Shown piece after piece: positions 11,166 to 25,307 of a stretch of DNA of 64,000 nt. Source of the stretch: Adiantum capillus-veneris. Its lineage: Eukaryota > Streptophyta > Polypodiopsida > Polypodiales > Pteridaceae. A program made the position numbers and the translations under genes. Location: positions 78,764,412-78,828,411 of the forward strand of contig CM043963.1 in assembly GCA_014529385.2 (NCBI GenBank). The letters run 5' to 3'. Under the pieces are notes generated by a model. It did no database searches. It saw nothing but the letters and a program-made list of their open reading frames with translations, and was not told the origin of the DNA. Each line of letters starts with the position of its first letter. The stretch's first letter is position 1.

Positions 11166-12285
11166 AGACCCAAAAACTTGCATGAGCTACGATCTTTTAT
11201 TGGTCTTTGCAGCTATTACAAGAAATTTGTTCATAATTTTGCTTACAAAGCACATTATTTGACTCTCTTGTTGAAGAAAAACACGCCTTATGAATGGACT
11301 GATTTGCAAGAAAGCTCATTTAATGCACTTAAACATGCTTTGACTAATGCACCTGTATTGCAATTGCCTGATTTTGAACGACCATTCTTTGTGGTAGTCA
11401 CTGATGCTAGTGGTAAAGGTATCGGTGCAGTCCTTATGCAAGATAACCATCCCATTGCTTTCGAAAGTCGTAAATTCAAACCGTCTGAAACAAATTTCAG
11501 TACTTATGATAAAGAGTTAACTGCTGTGGTACATGCATTGAAAATTTGGAAACACTATGTAATGGGTACTGACTTGATCATTAAAACTGATCAACAAATT
11601 ATCAAATATTTACTTTCTCAGCCCTTAATAGATAATAGACATATTAAGTGGGCCACTTTTATTCAAAGCTTTCAGCCCAACATTCAATACCAACCTGGTA
11701 AAGAAAACGTTGTAGCTGATGCTTTGAGTAGAAGACCCTCACTTAATCATCTATCAATCATTACGGGAACTTCATTTGACACTATGCCTGACACTTATGC
11801 ACATGATGATGACTTCAAAACGACATGGTTGCACATGCTTGATAATTCTGTACACACATTTTTCGAATACACTATTCAAGAAAACTTCCTTATTTCAAAC
11901 AAAAATTGTGTGTGACTAAATCTTTCCGTACATTAATTATTGAAGAATTGCACAAACCACCTTATGCTGGACATAGAGGATTTGCTGCAACTTTTCAAAA
12001 TTTATGTCGTGATTTCTATTGGCCTACTATGAGAATGGATGTTAAACAGTATGTTTCAACTTGTTTGATTTGTCAAAAAATCAAAGCAGCTACAGGTAAG
12101 AAATTGGGACTTTTACACCCTCTCCTCATTCCTGAAAGACCTTGGGAACATATTTCAATGGATTTTGTTACTGGTTTCCCACTCACAACGCACAAACATG
12201 ACATGATATGGACTATTATTGATCGTTTCTCTAAACAAGTGTACTTTGTTCCGTGTAAGAAAACACTCACAGCACATCAAGCTGT
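11163..12285 (+). pseudogene. Captured gypsy fragment: RT end, RNase H, integrase N-terminal part
   Basis: A 258-codon frame (11139-11915) starts inside the repeat copy and continues as gypsy pol: PKNLHELRSFIGLCSYYKKF (end of RT), TDASGKGIGAVLMQ and YDKELTAVVHALK (RNase H), DALSRRPS, and the start of the integrase region. After a frameshift at about 11905 the next frame (11906-12316) has the H2C2 zinc finger (CLICQKIKAATG) and the first catalytic Asp of integrase in HISMDFVTGFP. It ends exactly at the TG of the second terminal repeat. Upstream RT, gag and the LTRs of this gypsy are absent, so it is passenger sequence. Confidence 0.85.
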
Positions 12286-12730
12286 TGTTACGAGACTGGG
12301 CACCCTCCTGTTGTAGTGGTTAACTGCAATTGGGATAGCTGGGCGTAATGGTTAATTATGTGCTGTCTATTTATTTTACTAATTGAGTTGATGATGATTT
12401 TGTAGAGTGGAATGCGGGGAGTTGATGAAGAGGCGACGGCAATTATTCTTGGCCATTTTATAGTTGCACAGTATCTTAGAATCTCATTTCAATAAGCCAC
12501 TATGGCTCTGTAAATATTTGTAGTGGGAACTCCCCTTATGGGTCATGCAAGAACTAATGAGCTTCACTCATTTACAAAAGTGAAGTGGTTGTAAAAGAGG
12601 GGCCTCAATTTTTGGCACCTCAAACTCAAAAATAATATATTAAATACCAACTCCACAAGAGAGGTGCCATGGAGTTTGGGGCTAGACTTAGGCCTTTCTC
12701 TTGCAGATTCTCTTCTCTACTCTCTTATGC
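12286..12730 (+). repeat. Terminal repeat copy 2 (445 bp), left arm of foldback
   Basis: Starts TGTTACGAG and runs to the TCTCTTATGC at 12730. It is the inverted partner of 12961-13405. Confidence 0.95.
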
Positions 12731-12960
12731 TATGGTTATTTGTTGTGTACTCTCTAATCTAGTCTCCATCTCTTACACATCTCTTACACTCTCTTACAAT
12801 CATGTCTATGTCAATTTTATGTTTACTGTGTGTGTGTGTGTCTCATAGTGTAGGTGTGAGTGTGCGTGCTTGGAAATTGGAAGAAGAGGTGGACAGGTTG
12901 ATGGTGATTGCTTGGAAGCTTGTGTTGAATAGTTTAAGCGGTCGATCTCCCCCTCTTCTC
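12731..12960 (+). other. Loop of the foldback unit (230 bp)
   Basis: Unique spacer between the inverted arms, with a short TG tract (about 12827-12840). No coding potential seen. Confidence 0.7.
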
Positions 12961-13405
12961 GCATAAGAGAGTAGAGAAGAGAATCTGCAAGAGAAAGGCC
13001 TAAATCTAGCCCCAAACTCCACGGCACCTCTCTTGTGGAGTTGGTATTTAATATATTATTTTTGAGTTTGAGGTGCCAAAAATTGAGGCCCCTCTTTTAC
13101 AACCACTTCACTTTTGTAAATGAGTGAAGCTCATTAGTTCTTGCATGACCCATAAGGGGAGTTCCCACTACAAATATTTACAGCGCCATAGTGGCTTATT
13201 GAAATGAGATTCTAAGATACTGTGCAACTATAAAATGGCCAAGAATAATTGCCGTCGCCTCTTCATCAACTCCCCGCATTCCACTCTACAAAATCATCAT
13301 CAACTCAATTAGTAAAATAAATAGACAGCACATAATTAACCATTACGCCCAGCTATCCCAATTGCAGTTAACCACTACAACAGGAGGGTGCCCAGTCTCG
13401 TAACA
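12961..13405 (-). repeat. Terminal repeat copy 3 (445 bp), right arm of foldback
   Basis: Reverse complement of 12286-12730 with about three substitutions. It ends at CTCGTAACA, the right end of the composite element. Confidence 0.95.
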
Positions 13406-13410
13406 AAAGG
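13406..13410. repeat. Right target-site duplication AAAGG of the composite element
   Basis: Identical to 10751-10755. Confidence 0.85.
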
Positions 13411-13880
13411 GGCCTTTATTTGAAATCTTGGCCACATCAAAGCTCTCCTTAAATCGGACTGAGTAGAATCCATTGGCAAGATATGTAGTGCTTTCAATAG
13501 CCCCCCCATGTCCAAGAATTTGAGGTCCTTGAACCCGTTAGATCAACTAAAACCTGTTAGGGATTCTCCCTCTGAAGCCAAACACGAGCGTAAGCTTGGC
13601 TTGCATGGCTAGTTTCTTTTTAACAAGTGCTGGCGGGATCGTGACAGTGATGGCCTCTATTACCTCCACTTGTTGTGGTAGATTCTTTCTTAGAGCCCTA
13701 AATGTTGATTTGCCAATTCTTCTTGAACATGCCAACTACATTCAGCTTGTAAACAAGTTCTCTTGCAACCGTCAAGCTATCTTCATTTCTCTAAGCTCCT
13801 GTTCAAGCCGATCTTTAGCATTCTTTAGATTCCCTTGGCGTCCCTCATATAGTATCTTGGTAGCTGTGGATCTAGCATAG
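13411..13880 (-). pseudogene. LINE-1 ORF1, N-terminal half
   Basis: On the - strand this reads LVFGFRGRIPN, a gap with stops, then YSVRFKESFDV and SNKGPF, the pattern of the plant LINE ORF1 domain (DUF4283-like: G-R-x-P, G-x-Y-x-V-x-F, G-P-W/F). Further upstream (13735-13547) is a basic region, RALRKNLPQQVEVIEAIT. Stops near 13540 and 13740 break it. It continues at 10750 after the composite element. Confidence 0.6.
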
Positions 13881-14221
13881 TGGTTGGAGTTATGACTCTT
13901 AAGGATGTTTACGAATGAGACACTTAGTCTGATAGCAACAAAAGTGGTTGAATTGCTTTCAGTGTTTCTCACTCTTGGAGGGATCGGGTGATAGGTGGAG
14001 AGAATCATGACGCAATGTATTGGTATCAATGTTTATCTAGACATGAGCCCTTTGTTGACATGAATGTGCATACTCCATTGTTTTGGGTGTATATATATTT
14101 GTCGGGCGCATGATGGAGTACTACCTGGATATGGAAAATAGTATATTGCATGCATAATGTAGTGTGTGTAGCTTCTCCACCTATTATATTATATAACAAG
14201 GATGTGTGCACTAGAGCTATT

Positions 14222-14640
14222 TGGCACTACTTTCTCTTGTGGCAGCTTGCCACTAGCTCAATTTTTTTTGCATTGGAAATCTTCTTTTGTTGTTTGTATG
14301 TGGGTTCTCAAACAATAGTAGCGCACCTAAATTGTGAATGGATAGTTTTTGGTTGTGTTATGTTGGTGCATTAGATTTGGCCATATGCTCCTAATAATGC
14401 TTCCCCGTGGTGAGCTGGCATGAGTTCCATTTTTTTGCAAGGCATTCTTTTTCACTATTGTGTATTTGGATCCTCAAACATTAAAGTGCACCAACATTGT
14501 CACTAGACAGCTTAGGGTTGTGTTATGTTGGTGCATTACATTTGGTCACAACTATGCTAGCATTCTGTGCATCTTGGCCTCACTTGCTCTATTTTACATT
14601 TATTGCAAGGTTTAAGGTCTCCCTTGTTGTTTTGCTTGGA
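14222..14640. repeat. Degenerate tandem repeat, ~165-bp period
   Basis: GGTTGTGTTATGTTGGTGCA occurs at about 14351 and 14516, and TCTCAAACA/TCCTCAAACA at 14307 and 14473, spaced about 165 bp. A third partial unit follows. Strongly diverged. Confidence 0.65.
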
Positions 14641-15256
14641 GCTACCCAAAGCTGCTTAGGGATCGAAAGTGGTGGCAGTCTCAGATCTAGACAACCAACA
14701 ATTAGGCCATAAACACAGAAATAGGGCTAGCATCTTGGAATGTGGCAACATCATGCGAGCCTTCTACTCATGAACGCAGAATGGAGGAGCCCTCCCTTCT
14801 ACTATTGCTAGCCTTGTTTCCCCAATTGCGAGCTTGCTCGTGGTGCAGATCAATATGGAAAGCTCCATGAATTCTGGTTAGCATAGAAGGCTAATCTTGA
14901 GTGTCTAAACATGCATCTTGATGGCCATGCCAATATGAAAAACAGAGTAGGGACAGCCTACAAGGAACATGCAGAGCCGGTTTAGGATGTAATCTTGACA
15001 GCTATGCGTAAACACTGACAAAGTACAAGACAACTATGCGTAAACACTGGTGGAGTACATGACAAACATCTTCATGAATTAGGGTTATGTATATTACAAG
15101 GGACATAAATGCAGCAATGAAATCTGACCTACCAAACTTGGGAGCTTCGTCCATGTAAACATGACAACAAACAAGGATAGAGTAACCTCTACTTGCAACC
15201 CCCACTTGTGGACATGCAATTTGCATAGACGACGAAAGAAATGCTTCTATGACAAA

Positions 15257-15261
15257 CAACG
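15257..15261. repeat. Copia-2 left target-site duplication CAACG
   Basis: CAACG on the left and CAATG (21176-21180) on the right match at 4 of 5 bases. The difference is a CG-to-TG change, as expected from methyl-C deamination. Confidence 0.7.
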
Positions 15262-15959
15262 TGTTAAGTATGGAGCTTGATTTACCCCTTGTAATTTTTT
15301 GTGTTAAAAACACACATTTGTAAGGCCCCCATTATGAGGAGAAGCCATTGTGCGTGAAGAAACATAACTCGTCGGAAATCAAAATTTTCACGACCATCGC
15401 CGGAATATTCCTTTTTGCCAGAATATTATGGCCAAACGGCGGCCAAAAAGTGGTCAGAAAACGGCTGGTCGTTTGGCCGGTGGCCGGTGGTCGAAAGTCA
15501 ATGGCTGGTGGTCGATTTCAACGGAGGACTTGTCTTCTCAAGGGCGGCCACACAAGAGCGGATTGGAGGGTCCAATTTTGACTTATCTACACAAGGGCGA
15601 CTACACATGGCTGCCTCTCATGAGAGAGGGTAGCCCTTTTGGCCTATAAAAGGAGGCCATTGCTACACACATTTCATAGTGTGAAGTTGATGCACCAAGG
15701 TGGGTGTGAGGGGGTGAGAGTGAAGCAAGGTGGAAGCTCTATTAAGGTTATAATCCCTTTGTAACCTACTTCTTGTTTGAAGTACTAAAGCCATTAAGTG
15801 GCTGCTTTCCCATGGATGTAGCCCAGATTTGGTGAACCACGTATATCGTGTGTACTCTCTCTCTCTGTCTACTCTATAATCTCTTGTTGTGAAAAATTAT
15901 CTCTCTCCATTTAAGTAATCTACTCAATTATATACTTAGCTACGTCATATTTCCTAACA
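15262..15959 (+). repeat. Copia-2 5' LTR (698 bp)
   Basis: TGTTAAGTATGG to CCTAACA with TGTTA/TAACA ends. It holds a GCCGG/CCGGT-rich patch (15470-15500) and a TATA-like CTATAAAAGGAGG at about 15643. Two bases separate it from the primer-binding site. Confidence 0.92.
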
Positions 15960-15961
15960 AC

Positions 15962-15973
15962 TGGTATCAAAGC
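15962..15973 (+). other. Copia-2 primer-binding site
   Basis: TGGTATCAAAGC is complementary to the 3' end of initiator tRNA-Met (the usual form is TGGTATCAGAGC; one base differs). It lies 2 bp after the LTR. Confidence 0.85.
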
Positions 15974-16023
15974 AAGGTTTCCTCGTAGCTAAATTATCTC
16001 AAGGAAAGGATGCCTTGAATTGA

Positions 16024-16774
16024 GTGGGAGTAATGGCAGAGGAAGGAAAGCTCAAGATTGAGAATTTCAACGGTATAACCTACCAACATTGGAAGATGCA
16101 TATTGAAGACTATCTCTACCACAAGGACCTTTATTTTCCACTAGGTAGTCTTGCAAAGAAGCCCGCAATGATCGCAGATGAAGCATGGATTTTCCTTGAC
16201 CGAAAGGCATTGGAAACAATCCGATTAATCTTGGTGTTAACGGTGTCCTTCAATGTTTTGGAGATGAAGACCACGGAGGACTTGGTGAAGTCACTTGTTG
16301 ACGACTTCTATGAGAAACCATCAGCATCCAATGAGGTATTTCTCATGAAGCACTTATTCAATCTAAAGATGGCACAGAATGGTTGCAGAACACCCACATA
16401 ACTTTAACACAAACATAAGTCAACTTCGATCGGTGAAAATCAATTTTGATGATGAAGTGCTAGCTCTCCTTATACTATCATCTCTACCGGATAGTTGGGA
16501 CAGCCTTGTTATGGCTGTAAGTAATTCTATCTCTGGCACAAATACTCTTAAGTTTGATGATGTTGTGGGTATTATCCTAAGCGAGGAAATGCAAAGGAGA
16601 AGCACAGGAGAATCATCAAGTGTTGCACTATCAATGGAAACAAGAGGAAGGCCTAAGGAGAGGTTCAAAAACCAAAAGGTTAGTGATCTCTCGAGGCGGA
16701 GCAAGTCATGCACAAAGTCAGTTCTTGAACGTTGGAACTGCGACAAGAAGGGCTACGTCAAGAAGGATTGCTAG
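16024..16774 (+). pseudogene. Copia-2 gag with degraded CCHC knuckle
   Basis: Starts MGVMAEEGKLKIENFNG and follows the copia gag pattern (HWKMHIEDYLYHKDLYF). A frameshift near 16380 moves to the frame 16379-16774, which ends in the nucleocapsid knuckle. That knuckle reads R-W-N-C-D-K-K-G-Y-V-K-K-D-C, whereas copia-3 has C-W-N-C-G-T-K-G-H-V-K-K-D-C. The first Cys and the His are lost here, so zinc binding should fail. The stop after KKDC at 16774 ends the frame. Confidence 0.88.
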
Positions 16775-16828
16775 TCCAATAAGAAAGAGTCGGAGTCTCA
16801 AGATAACAAGCCAACATCGGAGGCCAAT

Positions 16829-17446
16829 GTGGTAGGTAAAGTAGAGCAAGATGCTTTAATTATCTCATTAGACAATGTGTCTAATTCCTGGATAGTAGAT
16901 TCTGGGCCTTCATTCCTTGCGACACTGCACAAGCAACATTTCCAAGATTACACCAAAGGTAATTTTAGGTATGTATACTTGGGAGATGATGAAGCTTGTG
17001 AAATTATCGGCAAAGGTACAATTTGTGTCAAAACTGCTAATGGAAATGAATGGAAGCTTAAAGATGTTAGGCATGTTCCTTCTCTTCGCAAAAATTTGAT
17101 CTCTACAGGACAATTGGTTGATGAAGGTCACAACATTGCATTATGAAGAAAACGGTGGAAGATCTCAAAGGGATTTTTGGTGGTTTCCAAGGGAGAAAAG
17201 GACGGTACACTTTACTTGTGTACTGTTAGCACGCAATCTTCAACTTGTGCAATAGCTACGGAAGTCGACAGTGCGGTGTGGCACTATCGGCTTGGGTATA
17301 TGAGTGCCAAAGGAATGCAAATCCTTCAAACAAAGAAACGTCTACCAGGTTTGAAAGAAGTGGACTTAGAGTTCTATGAAGATTGTGGTTATGGTAAACA
17401 AAAGAGGATAAAATTTCAAAATTCAAGAAATGAAAGAAAAAATTAA
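16829..17446 (+). pseudogene. Copia-2 protease and GAG-pre-integrase
   Basis: The protease core reads SWIVDSGPSFLAT at about 16888 (copia-3: DSGASFHAT); D-S-G is kept. A stop at 17144-17146 breaks the frame. 17177-17446 carries GAG-pre-integrase (VWHYRLGYMSAKGMQ) and the following CX2C region, with CGYGKQKRIKFQ where a Cys is expected at both ends, then a stop just before the integrase core. Confidence 0.85.
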
Positions 17447-18140
17447 AAACTTGAGTTGGTTCATTCTGATTTTTGGGGTCCTGCAAGTACACCATCGCTT
17501 GGTGGCTCATTATATTATGTAACATTCATAGCTAATGCGACTAGGAAAACATAGGTTTATGCTATGAAGAATAAATACGATGTGTTTTTCATATTTCAAA
17601 GGTGGAAATCCTTTGTGGAGAATGAAATAGGTACCAAGGTTAAGTGCCTTAGATCCGACCATGGAGGTGAATATTGGAGCCAAGCATTTGAAAGCTTTTG
17701 TTCTAGCAATGGCATTTGGAGGCAAAAGAGAAACCCAAGGACACCTCAACAAAATGGGATTTCAAAAAGGATGAATAGGACAATCATGGAGCAAGCACGA
17801 AGCATGCGGCTACATGCAGGCCTACCACTTAAGCTTTGGGCGGAAGCTGTAAGTACGTTTGTGTACTTAGTCAACCGGTCACCCTCAATGGCATTGGATG
17901 GGGGAGTTCCAGAACAGGCATGGACAGGCAAAACGGTGAATTATGTATTTCTCAAAGTGTTTGGGTGTGAATTATGCATTTCTCAAAGTGTTTGGGTGTG
18001 AGGCTTTCATGCACATAGATAGAAGCCTAAGATCAAAGCTAGATGCAAAGTCCAAAAAGTGTTTCTTATTGGCTATGGAGAAGGTGACTTTGGGTATCAC
18101 TATGGAATCTTGAAGAGGGTAAAATTTTTAGGAGTAGGGA
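17447..18140 (+). pseudogene. Copia-2 integrase; catalytic Glu replaced, 31-bp tandem duplication
   Basis: The core starts LVHSDFWGPASTPS (first Asp), is stopped (TAG for Trp near 17551), then gives LRSDHGGEYWSQAFESF (second Asp) and TPQQNGISKRMNRT. In copia integrases this last motif is V-A/S-E-R with the catalytic Glu; here the codon is AAA, Lys. A 31-bp direct duplication (17937-17967 and 17968-17998) shifts the frame before FGCEAFMHIDRS. Integration activity should be lost. Confidence 0.85.
17937..17998 (+). repeat. 31-bp tandem duplication in copia-2 integrase
   Basis: Two adjacent copies starting TGAATTATG and ending TTTGGGTG, with one substitution. Copia-3 has a single copy. Thirty-one is not a multiple of three. 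Confidence 0.95.
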
Positions 18141-18141
18141 T

Positions 18142-18593
18142 CATTAGGGAAAATTTGGACTCACAAAGGGGCCTTATAAGGAGTTTGACTTCCTCTCTCA
18201 TGTCCAAAACGGGCGTGCGGTAAAATTTTTGCAAATCAACTCTAAACTTGGCGGAGATTTGACAGTTAGAATTTACTCTTCAAGCTCTTTCTATTGATAT
18301 ATAGCACGCCATGAGATTCCTCATATTTTAAAAGATTCTATTTTTTATTCTCTTGTGATGTGACAACTCCGTCTAGAATCTAGAGAATCAAAAATAGAAT
18401 CTTTCAAAATATGAGGAATCTCATGGCATGCTATATATCATTAGAAAGAGCTTGAAGAGGAGATTCTAACTGCCAAATCTCCGCCAAGTTTAGAGTTGAT
18501 TTGCAAAAATTTTACTGCACGCTCGTTTTGGACACGAGAGAGGAAGTCAAACTCCTTATAAGGCCCCTTTGTGAGTCCAAATTTTCCCTAATG
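18142..18593. mobile_element. 452-bp hairpin (foldback/MITE-like) element in copia-2
   Basis: Begins CATTAGGG and ends CCCTAATG. The two arms of about 215 bp are about 95% identical in inverted orientation, around a loop of roughly 20 bp. Comparison with copia-3 shows the host sequence GGGAT/GTAATTTTT is interrupted exactly between T and G, with no added bases and no target duplication. The element encodes nothing. Transcribed through, it would form a long near-perfect hairpin that could feed small-RNA pathways. Its superfamily is not clear, because a missing duplication is unusual for TIR elements. Confidence 0.9.
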
Positions 18594-20391
18594 GTAATTT
18601 TTAATGAACAAAATATGTACAAAGACTAGTTGGATAGATAACAAACAAAAGAAATAGGTGGGCAGTACATGGAGCTTGAGGACGGTGAAGACTCAAGGAC
18701 AGCAAATGGTGACAATGTGCAACAACATCAACCAAATGAGGAGCCTCATCCTATTCCCTGAAGATCTACAAGAGCAAATAGACCTCCAGAAAGGTTCGTT
18801 CCTTCCTTCAACCATCTCTTAATCTCAGATTTTGGAGAGCTGGAATCATACGAAGAAGCTATGCAACACGAATCCAAAGAAGAATGGATGAAGAGCATGC
18901 AAGTGGAGATGGACTCATTGCAACGCAACCAAACATGGGAGTCGGTTGAGTTGCCGAAAGGTAAGCAGGCACTTCAGAACAAATGGGTGTATAAGCTGAA
19001 GGAAGAAGAAGGTGGGAAGAAAAGATACAAGTCTAGGCTTGTGGTAAAAGGGGTTTTTAAAAAGAAAGGTATTGAATTCAATGAAATATTTTCTCTTGTT
19101 TTTGTAAAAATGAACTCAATTAGGCTTGTCTTAAGCCTTGTAGCTGCTCATGATTTAAATCTTTAGCAAACGTATGTAAATACGGCATTCCCTCACGATG
19201 ACTTAGAGGAGGAAATCTACATGATTCAACCAAAGGGGTATGAAGTAAAAGGTAAGGAGAAAATGGTTTGCAGAGATTAAAGAAGAGCTTGTATGGTTTA
19301 AAGCAAGCATCAAGACAGTGGTACTTGAAGTTCGATCGATGGATGTTGGATCACGGATTCACAAGATGCAACTAAGATCACTGCATCTACACAAAGAATT
19401 TGGGAGATGGGAAGTTCATCATCCTAATGTCGTATGTTGATGAAATGTTGATTGCAAGTACGAACATGCAAGACATCAAAGACCTAAAACAGGACTTATC
19501 TAAATCATTTCTAATGAAAGATTTAGGTGCTGCGAAGAGGATACTTGGTATGAAGATATCAAGGGATAGGACGAAGAAGACAATAAAGCTATCTCAAGAG
19601 GATTACATCAAGAAGGTACTAGAAAGGTGTACAATGCAAAATGCACAAACAGTTTCTACACCTTTGGCTGGTCACTTTAAACTAATCAACGATATGTGTC
19701 CAAAGACACAAGAAGACAAAGCCTATATGTCTAAAGTTCCATATGCAGCAGTGGTAGGTTCTCTTATGTATGTTATGGTCTGGACAAGGCCAGACATTGC
19801 ACATGCAATGGGAGTTGTAAGTAGGCTCATGGACAACTCAGGTAAAGAGCAATGGCAAGCTTTGAGGTGGATACTTAGGTATCTAAAAGGGCAAATGCTT
19901 TGTATTTTGGAGGAACTGATATTTTTCTTCAAGGGTATGCTGATGCAGATATGGCAGGTGACAAAGATACTCAAAGGAGCACTACTGGCTATGTCTTCAC
20001 AATTGGAGGCACATCACTAAGTTGGGCTTCAAAGCTGCAGAAAGTGGTCTCACTTTCTACCATGGAAATAGAGTATGTAGCAAAGACGGAGACAAACAAA
20101 GAAATTTTGTGGCTTCACAGATTCTTAGAAGAGCTTGGATTCAAACAAGACAATTGTGTCTTGTATAGGGATAGCCAAAGTTCTATCCATCTTGCAAAGA
20201 ACTTAGTCTTTCATTCAAGGAGGAAAAAGCACATTGAGGTGAGCGATCACTTTATACGCACTCTTTTGGAAGAGGGACATCTAAAGCTAGGAAAGGTACA
20301 TATAAGCGAAAATCCCGCAGACATGTTTACAAAGGTGGTCAACAAGGAGAAGTTGAGCTTTTGCTCATCTTCAATTGGCACTCAAGGATAA
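18594..20391 (+). pseudogene. Copia-2 reverse transcriptase and RNase H
   Basis: RT segments are LPKGKQALQNKWVYKLKEEE (about 18955), KSRLVVKG, then stops around 19165-19280. The catalytic box reads LMSYVDEMLIAS, so YVDD has become YVDE (about 19430). RT continues to RPDIAHAMGVVSRLM (about 19790) and RNase H follows after a frameshift near 19890 with STMEIEYVAKTE (Glu-Ala of TEAEY altered), DSQSSIHLAKN and HIEVSDHFIRTLL, and the C-terminal NPADMFTKVVNKEKL. It ends at 20391. Confidence 0.88.
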
Positions 20392-20440
20392 GAAGCCAGG
20401 ATGGAAAGCAGTCACACGTTTGGTTTGGAGATCAATCTCC

Positions 20441-20451
20441 AAGTGGGAGAT
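20441..20451 (+). other. Copia-2 polypurine tract
   Basis: AAGTGGGAGAT immediately precedes the 3' LTR, the typical copia plus-strand primer. Confidence 0.85.
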
Positions 20452-21175
20452 TGTTAAGTATGGAGCCTAATTTACCCCTTGTAATTTTTTGTGTTAAAAA
20501 TGCACATTTGTAAGGCCCCCCGTTATGAGGAGAAGCCATTGTGTGTGAAGAAAAATAACTCGCCGAAAAATAAAATTACTCACCACAAATCAAAATTTTC
20601 ACGGCCATCGCTGGAATATTATGGCCGGACGGTAGCCGGAAAGTGGTCAAAACACGGTCGGTCGTTTTGCTAGTTGGCTTGTGGTCCATGTCTTGTGGCC
20701 GGTGGTCAAAAGTCAATGGTCGATGGCCAGTGGTCAATTTCAAAAGAGGACTTGTCCTCTCAAGGGCGGCCACACATGGGCGAATTGTAGGGTTCGATTT
20801 GGACTTATCTACACAAGGGCGGCTACACATGGCTGCCTCTCATGAGAGAGGGAAGCCCTTTTGGCCTATAAAAGGAGGCCATTTCTACACACATTTCATA
20901 GTGTGAAGTTGATGCAACAAGGTGGGTGTGAGGTGGTGAGAGTAAAGTAAGGTGGGAGCCTTATTAAGGGTATAATCCCTTTGTAACCGAATTCTTGTTT
21001 GAAGTACTAAAGCCATTAAGTGGGTGCTTTCCCGTGGATGTATCCCACATTGGGTGAACCACATATATTGTGTGTACACTCTCTCTCTCTCCTCTATAAT
21101 CTCTTGTGTGTGAAAATTATCTCTCTCCATTAAGTAATCTACTCAATTATCTACTTAGCTACATATTTCCTAACA
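20452..21175 (+). repeat. Copia-2 3' LTR (724 bp)
   Basis: TGTTAAGTATGG to CCTAACA. Same organisation as the 5' LTR with numerous differences, including an extra AAAATTACTCACC-type segment near 20570. TATA-like CTATAAAAGGAGG at about 20867. Confidence 0.92.
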
Positions 21176-21180
21176 CAATG

Positions 21181-25075
<3,895 letters not shown>

Positions 25076-25142
25076 GCGCAGACTCCCTCTCTATCTCACT
25101 CTCAGACCAGTTTACAGTTTGCCATGTTCCTACTCCCCCCCC

Positions 25143-25258
<116 letters not shown>

Positions 25259-25307
25259 GCTTCTTGCCTCGAAGTTGAGTTGTCAAAGCTTAGCAGACTT
25301 GCAGATA

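Larger units (their letters stand above)
10756..13405 (+). mobile_element. Composite inverted-end element carrying a gypsy pol fragment
   Basis: The element begins TGTTACGAGACTGGGC and ends with the exact reverse complement. A perfect 5-bp duplication, AAAGG, flanks it, and it splits the LINE ORF1. Inside are three near-identical copies of one terminal repeat: 10756-11165 (+, 410 bp), 12286-12730 (+, 445 bp) and 12961-13405 (-, 445 bp). The last two form a foldback unit around a 230-bp loop. Between the first two is a gypsy pol fragment, cut at both ends. Copies differ at only a few sites, so the assembly is recent. It may be a TIR transposon with a captured gypsy piece, or a rearranged LTR element; 5-bp duplications fit LTR integration and a few DNA transposons. 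Confidence 0.8.
8909..13900 (-). mobile_element. LINE-1: antisense non-LTR retrotransposon, ORF1 plus endonuclease part of ORF2
   Basis: Read on the - strand from about 13900 leftwards: ORF1 N-terminal half (13880-13411), a 2650-bp inserted element (10756-13405), ORF1 C-terminal half with CCHC knuckle (10750-10224), then the ORF2 endonuclease domain (9785-8952). The reverse transcriptase should follow further left but is separated by gypsy-A. The ORF1 halves join when the inserted element and one copy of AAAGG are removed. The 5' end is not defined. Confidence 0.75.
13881..15261. other. Non-coding stretch between LINE-1 and copia-2
   Basis: No convincing gene on either strand. It contains the degenerate tandem repeat at 14222-14640 and otherwise AT-rich sequence without recognisable elements. 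Part may be the LINE-1 5' region. Confidence 0.5.
15262..21175 (+). mobile_element. Copia-2: full-length, decayed Tork/TNT1-type copia element
   Basis: 5914 bp with two LTRs (15262-15959 and 20452-21175), a tRNA-Met-type primer-binding site, a polypurine tract and pol in copia order. It is the same family as copia-3 (49733-55837); protein motifs and LTR blocks match along their length. The coding frame is broken many times, and a 452-bp hairpin element sits at 18142-18593. The LTRs differ by numerous substitutions and small indels, so this insertion is old relative to the Tat element at 27898. Confidence 0.93.
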
